In this document: one piece after another, positions 6,742 through 12,169 of the stretch
How positions within the stretch are numbered: position 1 is the first letter of the stretch
Layout of the letters: each line of letters opens with the position of its first letter
The notes under the pieces: generated by a model
Told to the model about the DNA's origin: nothing
The model's input: only the letters and a program-made list of their open reading frames with translations
Database searches by the model: none
Translations under genes and position numbers: made by a program
Origin: Acidobacteriota bacterium
GTDB lineage: Bacteria > Acidobacteriota > Terriglobia > Terriglobales > Acidobacteriaceae
Length of the DNA: 12,169 nucleotides
Assembly: GCA_021805265.1 (NCBI GenBank)
Contig: JAJZFR010000366.1
Coordinates: forward strand, 1 to 12,169
Direction: 5' to 3'

Positions 6742-8868
6742 ATGAATCGCATCCAACGAATTCTGTTTTTGATCTCGACTGCGGTGACGCTCAGCTCGGT
6801 GCTGGCGGCCCAGTCCTCAACCGCCCCTGCGACCAGCGCACCAGCCCAGGCACCCGCTCAGGCACCGGCCAGCCGTGATCTCAAGACCATCGGACCGGCC
6901 TCCCAGGCCAAACCCGTCGTCATCCCGCGCAGCTACGCCCTGGTGATCGGCATCTCCAAATACAAGAACCTTCCCGTAAGCGCTCAGCTTGAGTATCCCG
7001 ACCGCGACGCCGAAGCCATCTACACCACCCTCATCAGCTCCGAAGGCGGTCAATTTCCCGCCGAAAACGTCCACAAGCTCATCAACGACAAGGCTACCGT
7101 CGCCAACATCCGCCAGGAACTGGAGCAGTGGCTGCCCTCTGTCACACACCCCGACGATCGCGTCGTCATCTACTTCGCCGGACATGGCTTCGTCTCGAAC
7201 GGCATCGGCTATCTGGCCGCCTATGACGTGGACGTCCACAACATCGCCACCACGGCCTATCCCATGGACCAGCTCGGCAAGGACATCGGCGGCCGCATCC
7301 ACGGCAAGTGGAAGGTGCTGATGACCGACGCCTGCCACTCGGGAGCCATCACGCCCCAGGCCGATCAGCAATCCGACCGCGGCACCATCAACAGCACCCT
7401 GCTCGACCTCCAGAAATCCCTCTTTTCCCTTACCGCCAGCCGGGACCGCGAACAGAGCTTTGAAAGCAGCAACTGGGGCGGCGGACACGGCATCTTCACC
7501 TACTACGTCGTCAAGGGTCTCCAGGGCGAAGCCGACACCAACGGCGACGGCGTCGTCTCAGCCGATGAACTGGCCGAATACGTCCACTCCAACGTCCGCC
7601 TCGCCACGCAGTCGCGTCAGAATCCCACCTCAGAGCGCGGCAGCTTCGATCCCGACATGGTGCTGGCCTACAATCCCACACACGTCACCGCCGCCGCCCT
7701 GCCGCCGCCGCAGTACGGCAACCTCATCATCGAAGCCAACATGGACAACACGGAGGTCTTCGTCGATGGCGTCAGTCAGGGCATCGTCAGCAAAGGCAAG
7801 CCGCTGCGCCTGCCCGGCATAGCACCCGGAGCGCACACCGTCAAAGCGGTCCACATGGGCTATGAGCCGGATGGGCCGCGCGAGGAGCAGGTCTATCCCG
7901 GCCAGGACACCACCGTCTCCATCCGCATCCTGATCGTCCGCCACACCGCCAAGGCCGCCGTCGATCACTTCGACAAGGGCATCGAGCTGTATCAGAAAGG
8001 CAATCAGGACAGCTACAAGAAAGCCGCCGAGGAGTTCAAGGCCGCGCTGGCCATCGCGCCAAAGTACTCGCAGGCATCGCTCTATCTGGGGCGCGTTGAC
8101 AACGCGCTCTATGAAGATCAGGCAGCCGTCGCGGCCTTCAAGCAGGCCATCGATGACGACCCCGATTACATGGAAGCGCGCTCGAGCTACGCCGCCGCCC
8201 TGCTCGATCAGGGCGATCTCGATGAAGCCGTCCGACAGCTTAACGTGGTCACCGACCGGCAGCCCGAAAACGGCATGGGATGGTATTTGCTCTCTCAGGC
8301 CTTTGCCCGCAAAGGCGACTACAAGGATGGCATGACCGCCGCCCAGCAGGCCGTAGCCAAAACTCCCCGCAACGCGGAAGCTCATTTCTGGCTTGCCGAG
8401 TGCATGCGCCAGCTCAACATGCCCGCCGACGCCATCCGCGAATACAACCAGTACATCGCCCTCAGCAACTTCGACTCCGGCTTCGGCGGCAAACTCAACT
8501 ACTACCTCGCCGGCTATCTCTTCGGCGCTGGATCAAAGACCCGCGCCGCGCAAACCGACATCTGGCGAGAGCTGCGCGGACAGGCCTATCTCGGCATCTG
8601 CGACTCCGATTGGATGCTCAAAACCTATGACACAGCCATCGCCGACTGCCAGCACTCCCTCACCTTCATCCCCAAAGATATCTTCGCCAATTATCGCCTC
8701 GGCCTCGTCTACACCCTGGAGTTCAACCAGCATAACTCTCTCAGCCTGCTCGCCGCCGCCAAAAAACACTTTGAAGCTGTCGTCGCCGCCAATCCCGACA
8801 CCGACGAAGCCGGACGCTCGCAAAAATACATCCAGTTGATCGATCACGCTCTCGCGCAATCGAATTAG
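6742..8868 (+). CDS. Exported caspase-family (C14) protein with EF-hand loop, PEGA and TPR (708 aa)
   Basis: Residues 1-23 are a signal peptide (NRIQR, then ILFLISTAVTLSSVLAA), followed by an Ala/Pro-rich linker (27-44). Residues 63-310 form a C14 caspase/metacaspase-like domain. SYALVIGISKY opens it, the catalytic His is H148 in YFAGHG, and the catalytic Cys is C198 in TDACHSG. Asp196, two before the Cys, is the position that favours basic P1 residues in metacaspases. SLTASRDREQSFE and GHGIFTYYVVKGL complete the fold. At 265-276 DTNGDGVVSADE is a perfect 12-residue EF-hand calcium loop. Residues 326-398 are a PEGA domain (EVFVDG ... LRLPGIAPGAHTVKAVHMGY), and 404-705 hold about seven TPR units. 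The dyad is intact, so it is probably an active periplasmic peptidase with a C-terminal protein-binding scaffold. It is co-directional with the DUF4384 gene 60 bp upstream. Substrate and trigger are unknown; calcium activation is inferred by analogy with metacaspases. Confidence 0.92.
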   Translation: MNRIQRILFLISTAVTLSSVLAAQSSTAPATSAPAQAPAQAPASRDLKTIGPASQAKPVVIPRSYALVIGISKYKNLPVSAQLEYPDRDAEAIYTTLISSEGGQFPAENVHKLINDKATVANIRQELEQWLPSVTHPDDRVVIYFAGHGFVSNGIGYLAAYDVDVHNIATTAYPMDQLGKDIGGRIHGKWKVLMTDACHSGAITPQADQQSDRGTINSTLLDLQKSLFSLTASRDREQSFESSNWGGGHGIFTYYVVKGLQGEADTNGDGVVSADELAEYVHSNVRLATQSRQNPTSERGSFDPDMVLAYNPTHVTAAALPPPQYGNLIIEANMDNTEVFVDGVSQGIVSKGKPLRLPGIAPGAHTVKAVHMGYEPDGPREEQVYPGQDTTVSIRILIVRHTAKAAVDHFDKGIELYQKGNQDSYKKAAEEFKAALAIAPKYSQASLYLGRVDNALYEDQAAVAAFKQAIDDDPDYMEARSSYAAALLDQGDLDEAVRQLNVVTDRQPENGMGWYLLSQAFARKGDYKDGMTAAQQAVAKTPRNAEAHFWLAECMRQLNMPADAIREYNQYIALSNFDSGFGGKLNYYLAGYLFGAGSKTRAAQTDIWRELRGQAYLGICDSDWMLKTYDTAIADCQHSLTFIPKDIFANYRLGLVYTLEFNQHNSLSLLAAAKKHFEAVVAANPDTDEAGRSQKYIQLIDHALAQSN

Positions 8869-8886
8869 TTTCCGCTCCCTACTCCC

Positions 8887-9444
8887 TCAAACAAACAAAT
8901 TCACGGCAAAGAGAACAATCGCGCCCCCCAGCGTGTATTGCACCGTCCTCAGCCGATCCGCCTTGATCTGCCGCACCAGCGAAACCATCAGCAGCTCATC
9001 ACACATCGCCACCAGCAGATCGTTGTCATTGGCTCCCGTCAGCGATGCCGTATAGCTTGCCCGATCCTCGCACAAAACATCCTTCGCATCATTCGTCAGC
9101 GTATGCCGCAGCCAGTGATGGGACCGATGATGACTCACATAAAACTTCGGGATCGTGCGCGTCGTGTGTCGCGAATGGTCGCTCGGCGGCTTCAGCACCG
9201 GAAAGATGACCCGCATGCAGAAAAACAGCGTCAGCGTCGTGAACGCGATGAACAGCGAGAGCGCCGCAACCGGCAGAATCGCCTCTCCTGTATGTTTGGA
9301 TTGCAGCACCACCGCCGCCATGCCCGACAGCAGCGTCACGCTGAAGGCTGCCTTGGTATCCAGAAACCGGATCGTGTTCTGGGTGTCTTCCACCGCCTTG
9401 TACAGAAACTCCAGGCGATTCTCGTAGGTATCCATTTCGCTCAT
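8887..9444 (-). CDS. Three-helix membrane protein resembling Pycsar effectors (PycTM/DUF5706-like, 185 aa)
   Basis: The likely start is ATG 9444, with GGAG 6 nt upstream. A longer frame to 9708 would run antisense into the neighbouring barrel gene and is not supported. The N-terminal amphipathic helix YENRLEFLYKAVEDTQNTI leads into RFLDTKAAFSVTLLSGMAAVVL (first membrane helix about 32-48). A second helix follows at 56-82, then a His-rich cytoplasmic loop (FYVSHHRSHHWLRH, 101-114). Next is an amphipathic region (DLLVAMCDELLMVSLVRQIKADRLRTVQ) and a last helix at 168-185. The order IxxxDTKAA plus membrane pair, polar middle, LxxQI-type helix and final membrane helix matches what I recall of the Pycsar effector transmembrane family. 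Those proteins are gated by cyclic pyrimidine nucleotides and impair the membrane during phage defence. No cyclase is encoded in the window. The family call rests on pattern, not on a search, so an unrelated small membrane protein remains possible. Confidence 0.7.
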   Translation of the reverse strand: MSEMDTYENRLEFLYKAVEDTQNTIRFLDTKAAFSVTLLSGMAAVVLQSKHTGEAILPVAALSLFIAFTTLTLFFCMRVIFPVLKPPSDHSRHTTRTIPKFYVSHHRSHHWLRHTLTNDAKDVLCEDRASYTASLTGANDNDLLVAMCDELLMVSLVRQIKADRLRTVQYTLGGAIVLFAVNLFV

Positions 9445-9502
9445 TGGCCGCTCCGTCTCTTCCTTTCGCCTCCCGCGTAGTCTAGCAGAGCAGAAAAAAG
9501 AC

Positions 9503-9531
9503 TTGCGAAGCCCACTCGAGAACGATACGCT
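9503..9531 (+). promoter_or_regulatory. Weak sigma70-type promoter candidate for the barrel/cytochrome operon
   Basis: TTGCGA (9503-9508, 4 of 6) is followed by 17 bp and TACGCT (9526-9531, 3 of 6). The spacing is ideal but the match is modest. The leader would be about 28 nt and contain the AAGGGA ribosome-binding site. Confidence 0.3.
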
Positions 9532-9554
9532 GACCCGGTACTCCGAATCGTCCA

Positions 9555-9560
9555 AAGGGA
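9555..9560 (+). promoter_or_regulatory. Ribosome-binding site choosing the 9566 start
   Basis: AAGGGA sits 5 nt before ATG 9566, directly ahead of the signal peptide MRKRIASGLAAV. The longer in-frame TTG start at 9503 would place 21 polar residues before the signal peptide. Confidence 0.6.
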
Positions 9561-9565
9561 TAGGT

Positions 9566-11725
9566 ATGCGCAAACGCATCGCAAGCGGGCTCGCCGCAGT
9601 GTGCACACTGGCGGCATCGGCGTACCTCTTTGCCCAACAACCCGGCACCACACTCACGCCGCCTGCGTCCATCGTGACGCAGCGCACCCAGCCGCTGCCC
9701 ACGCGCATCCCACAGCAATCCGTCGCCAGCCACGGCGTGCTTCAGGGACTGGTGCTCAACGACTACGGCCAGCCCTCGCCCGGCGTACAGGTCCAGCTCG
9801 GCGGCCTGCCCGGACCACCCAACTCGTTCCCCACACCCAGCTCGCTCCGCGCGCGCACCGCCGGGGATGGCATCTTCCGCATCCTGCACGTCCCGCCCGG
9901 CGCATATACCCTGCTGCTCACTCCGCCCGGCGGACAACTCTTCCGCCAGAGCAACGTCCGCATCGACGCCGGGCAGGTTCTTTCGGTGCAGATTCGGCTG
10001 CCCGGCCTCAGCGCACAGCAGCTTCCTGCGCCGCTGCCGCAGCAGCCCGTCGATCTGAGCCTCGGCGGCAGCTTCAACGTGATCAGCCGCCGTCCCGACG
10101 CCAACGGAGCCGTCGTCGTGGCCGCATCTCCGCCTCAGGCTCCCGACGCTGACGTCTTTCAGGCCATCCCTGACCGCTGGGACATCCAAATGCCCGACTA
10201 CCATCGATACGCCTCGATGGAGGTTCCTTTCATCCTCGGCCACTGGTACGACCCATTCAATCGCAATCGCCTCAAAGGCGACAAGCCGCTCTTCGGACGC
10301 ACCTTCTTCAACTTCACCGGCATCGCGCTCACCGCGCTCGATGGCCGACGCCTTCCCGTCCCCTCCGACATCTCCACCGCGCAACCCGGCGAATACGGCT
10401 TCTTCGGCCGTGGCGGCCAGTTCTTCACCGCCCAGACGCTGCTCACCACCCTCGACCTCTTTCACGGCGACACCACTGCCTTCCGGCCCGTTGACTGGCG
10501 TCTGCGCGTCTCCACTGCGGCCAACCTCAACTACCTCGCCGCCCGCGAAAACGGCGTCGTCTACCCCGACGTCCGCGCCGGCACCACGCGCTTCGACGAA
10601 TGGGTCGGACTGCAGGAGGCCTTCGGCGAAGTCAAGCTCCACGACTTCGGACCCAACTACGACTTCGCCAGCCTGCGCGTCGGCATCCAGCAGTTTGTCT
10701 CCGACTTTCGCGGCTTCCTCTTCGCCGATGAAGAACCCGGCGTTCGCCTCTTCGGCAATCTCCGCTCCAACCGTTTCCAGTGGAACCTGGCCGCCTTCGA
10801 CTTACTGGAAAAAAACACCAACAGCGGACTGAACACCTTCCACCGCCGCGGTCGCGATCTCGCCGTTGCCAACCTCTACATCCAGGACTTCTTCGCCAAA
10901 GGCTACACCGCGCAGTTCAGCTATCACTTTCTCCGCGACAACGCCTCCGTTCACTACGACGACAACGGATTCCTCGTCCGCCCCGCGCCCATCGGCAACC
11001 CCATCCCTCATCGCATCGACTCCCAGTACATCGGCTGGTCCGGCGACGGCCACATCGGGCGCATCAATCTCACACACGCCTTCTATCAGGCCCTCGGCAC
11101 CGATGACTACAACCAGATTGCCGGGCGCCGCACCTCCATCAACGCCCAGCTTGCCGCCTTCGAGCTTTCGCGCGACCACAACTGGCTCCGCTTCCGCATC
11201 TCTGGCCTCTACGCCTCCGGCGACGACCAGCCCCGCGATGGCGTCGCCCGCGGCTTCAGCTCCATCGTCGATGCCGAAAGCTTCGCCGGGGGCGAGTTCT
11301 CCTTCTTCAATCGCGAGAGCATTCGCCTCACCGGGACCGGCGTCGCCCTCAACGCCGCCGACAGCTTTCTGCCCGACCTCCGCTCCAGCAAGGATGAAGG
11401 CCAGTCCAACTTCAACAATCCCGGCCTCTATCTCTACAACGCAGGCCTCGACGCAAAAGTGCTTCCAACCCTCAAGCTCGTCGCCAACGTCAACTTCCTT
11501 CAGTTCGCGCGCACCCAGCCGCTGGTCTTCGTCCTCCAGCAGAACGGTATCCAGCGCACCCTTGGCACGGACTCCAGCCTTGGCGCCATCTACCGCCCGC
11601 TGCTCTCCGACAACATCGTCTTCGTCGGCGGCGTCGCCGTCCTCGCTCCCGGTCGCGGTTTTCAGGAGATATACACCGCGCAAACTCTGGTCTCTGTCTT
11701 TGGTACCATTCGATTTCAGTTCTAA
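9566..11725 (+). CDS. Outer-membrane beta-barrel protein with carboxypeptidase-regulatory-like N-terminal domain (719 aa)
   Basis: Residues 1-23 are a classic signal peptide (MRKR, hydrophobic core, LFA before QQ). Residues 57-146 form a carboxypeptidase-regulatory-like beta-sandwich: GVLQGLVLNDYGQPSPGVQV, then ARTAGDGIFRILHVPPGAYTLLL and a final IRLPG. After a Pro/Gln-rich linker (147-165), residues about 240-719 show alternating amphipathic strands with aromatic ends and polar or charged loops typical of a large barrel, for example FEWVGLQ-like, TAQFSYHFLRDN, WLRFRISGLYASGDD and LKLVANVNFL. The chain ends VSVFGTIRFQF with a terminal Phe, the usual BAM recognition signature. It resembles TonB-dependent-like proteins of Acidobacteriota, but I see no plug domain or TonB box. 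The next gene, 24 bp downstream in the same direction, encodes a multihaem cytochrome. A role as the channel of an electron conduit is therefore plausible (inference); a substrate porin is the alternative. Confidence 0.85.
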   Translation: MRKRIASGLAAVCTLAASAYLFAQQPGTTLTPPASIVTQRTQPLPTRIPQQSVASHGVLQGLVLNDYGQPSPGVQVQLGGLPGPPNSFPTPSSLRARTAGDGIFRILHVPPGAYTLLLTPPGGQLFRQSNVRIDAGQVLSVQIRLPGLSAQQLPAPLPQQPVDLSLGGSFNVISRRPDANGAVVVAASPPQAPDADVFQAIPDRWDIQMPDYHRYASMEVPFILGHWYDPFNRNRLKGDKPLFGRTFFNFTGIALTALDGRRLPVPSDISTAQPGEYGFFGRGGQFFTAQTLLTTLDLFHGDTTAFRPVDWRLRVSTAANLNYLAARENGVVYPDVRAGTTRFDEWVGLQEAFGEVKLHDFGPNYDFASLRVGIQQFVSDFRGFLFADEEPGVRLFGNLRSNRFQWNLAAFDLLEKNTNSGLNTFHRRGRDLAVANLYIQDFFAKGYTAQFSYHFLRDNASVHYDDNGFLVRPAPIGNPIPHRIDSQYIGWSGDGHIGRINLTHAFYQALGTDDYNQIAGRRTSINAQLAAFELSRDHNWLRFRISGLYASGDDQPRDGVARGFSSIVDAESFAGGEFSFFNRESIRLTGTGVALNAADSFLPDLRSSKDEGQSNFNNPGLYLYNAGLDAKVLPTLKLVANVNFLQFARTQPLVFVLQQNGIQRTLGTDSSLGAIYRPLLSDNIVFVGGVAVLAPGRGFQEIYTAQTLVSVFGTIRFQF

Positions 11726-11734
11726 TCCACTCTC

Positions 11735-11740
11735 AGGAGA
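11735..11740 (+). promoter_or_regulatory. Ribosome-binding site supporting a TTG start of the cytochrome gene
   Basis: AGGAGA lies 9 nt before TTG 11750, the only start-type codon in the right frame near a good site. The ATG at 11790 is out of frame, and the in-frame GTG at 11807 has no clear Shine-Dalgarno sequence. Confidence 0.5.
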
Positions 11741-11749
11741 AGCCGTCGT

Positions 11750-12169
11750 TTGCTTCCGCACATTCCTCCAGCCCGACGCGCACGCCCGGATGCACAGAGC
11801 TTTTCTGTGCCCCAACCCCCGTCCCTGCTCCGCAGCCTCGCCCGCAGTCTCGCCCTCCGCAGCGGCCTGGCGGCGCTTCTCGCCCTGACCTCGCTGGCTA
11901 TCTTCGCCACCCTGTTGCGTGAGCTGCGCGCGCCGCTGCCAGTGCTCGCCATTCGTCAGAATGCAGCCCAGAATGCACCGGCCAATCCCGATCCGTCTTC
12001 CGACTATCCCCGCAGCGGCGAGACACCGGCGCAGGCCGACCTGGCCTCCAGCGGATGCCTCACCTGCCACACCGGCATCGAGCACGCCAGTATGCACGTC
12101 GAGTCAACCGTCGTCCTCGGCTGCACGGACTGCCACGGCGGCAACCCGGCCATCCGCAACGCCGACTCC
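11750..12169 (+). CDS. Membrane-anchored multihaem c-type cytochrome, C-terminus missing at window edge
   Basis: The frame is open to the right edge (140 codons). A basic N-terminus (several Arg, residues 9-37) precedes a hydrophobic helix SGLAALLALTSLAIFATLL (38-56), a signal anchor or signal peptide. After a Pro/Ser/Asn-rich linker come two covalent haem-binding sites, CLTCH (103-107) and CTDCH (125-129). His112 and His116 between them could be distal ligands. The dense spacing and the following GGNPAIRN suggest more haems beyond the edge, as in cytochrome c3-like or octahaem families. The start is set at TTG 11750 by an AGGAGA; GTG 11807 is the alternative and would still keep the membrane helix. 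It follows the beta-barrel gene by 24 bp and is in the same reading frame after that gene's TAA, so the two are almost certainly one operon. The role is probably periplasmic or envelope electron transfer; partner and acceptor are unknown. Confidence 0.85.
   Translation, partial: MLPHIPPARRARPDAQSFSVPQPPSLLRSLARSLALRSGLAALLALTSLAIFATLLRELRAPLPVLAIRQNAAQNAPANPDPSSDYPRSGETPAQADLASSGCLTCHTGIEHASMHVESTVVLGCTDCHGGNPAIRNADS

Larger units (their letters stand above)
9445..9565. other. Divergent intergenic region, 121 bp
   Basis: It separates the minus-strand PycTM-like gene from the plus-strand barrel gene. It holds the two ribosome-binding sites (GGAG on the minus strand at 9451-9454, AAGGGA on the plus strand at 9555-9560) and one weak plus-strand promoter candidate. 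I see no convincing minus-strand promoter: TAGACT with TTCGCA at 19 nt is the best and is poor. Confidence 0.5.

Noticed and set aside
6058..6756. Minus-strand frame of 232 codons over the DUF4384 gene
   Set aside because: The DUF4384 pattern on the plus strand is unmistakable; the antisense product is Gly/Asp/Ala-rich shadow sequence.
7630..8385. Minus-strand frame of 251 codons over the PEGA/TPR region
   Set aside because: Shadow of the caspase-family gene; it has no start signal and no domain.
8869..8886. Possible terminator between the convergent caspase and PycTM-like genes
   Set aside because: Only 18 bp long with no inverted repeat or T-run; termination probably occurs inside the opposing gene or by another mechanism.
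9445..9708. N-terminal extension of the PycTM-like protein to an upstream ATG
   Set aside because: The added 88 residues run antisense through the barrel gene's signal peptide and carry no feature; GGAG before ATG 9444 supports the short form.
9482..10642. Long minus-strand open frame (386 codons) antisense to the barrel gene
   Set aside because: It mirrors the codon periodicity of the plus-strand gene, has Glu/Val/Gly/Ala-rich low-information content with no recognisable domain, and overlaps a well-supported gene with signal peptide and ribosome-binding site.
10802..12097. Long minus-strand open frame (431 codons) antisense to the barrel and cytochrome genes
   Set aside because: It spans two genes with clear function on the other strand, including two CXXCH motifs, and its translation is an EGGVDAA-type shadow.
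1..12169. CRISPR array, tRNA/rRNA genes, transposases or phage attachment sites
   Set aside because: No regularly spaced repeats, no cloverleaf-like segment, no transposase or integrase motifs and no terminal inverted repeats were seen.

Overview
The window looks like a chromosomal segment of an Acidobacteriota bacterium, most likely class Terriglobia (Acidobacteriaceae-like). The evidence is the GC-rich coding sequence, very Ser/Thr/Ala/Gly-rich secreted proteins mixing IPT/TIG, Ig-like and FG-GAP/VCBS repeats, a carboxypeptidase-regulatory-like N-terminus on an outer-membrane barrel, and an 'ILDGEGALNNIRxRTAREPIVQV' Ig-like protein of a type I recall from that phylum. The assignment rests on protein style, not on a marker gene. 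Almost every product carries an export signal or membrane segment, so this is a cell-envelope region. I see no tRNA, rRNA, CRISPR array, insertion sequence or phage gene.

Left half (1-5745, minus strand): a three-gene operon read right to left. It starts with a 361-aa lipoprotein with beta-propeller-like repeats (4660-5745). A 4-bp ATGA overlap leads to a 1317-aa secreted multidomain protein with a seven-blade FG-GAP propeller, IPT and Ig-like domains, and a two-domain C-terminal module (710-4663). After 38 bp comes a secreted Ig-like protein whose reading frame is cut by the left edge (1-671). A candidate promoter with an overlapping tandem direct repeat lies upstream, near 5795-5839.

Centre (5977-8868, plus strand): a divergent two-gene operon encodes a 234-aa exported DUF4384 protein and a 708-aa exported caspase-family protein (C14 His/Cys dyad, perfect EF-hand loop, PEGA domain, TPR array). 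DUF4384 and caspase domains often sit in one polypeptide; here they are separate neighbours. Convergent to this, 18 bp away, is a 185-aa three-helix membrane protein (8887-9444, minus) resembling the Pycsar effector TM family (DUF5706-like), with no cyclase visible nearby.

Right part (9566-12169, plus strand): a 719-aa outer-membrane beta-barrel protein with an N-terminal carboxypeptidase-regulatory-like domain is followed after 24 bp by a membrane-anchored multihaem c-type cytochrome that runs off the right edge (two CXXCH sites visible). The pair suggests an electron-transfer or porin-cytochrome type operon.

The left operon and the caspase operon share a 231-bp divergent intergenic region (5746-5976) with several repeat and palindrome signals, and this is the most regulation-rich stretch. 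I identified no complete known system. The most interesting candidates are the exported split DUF4384/caspase pair, the orphan Pycsar-effector-like protein and the barrel/cytochrome pair.
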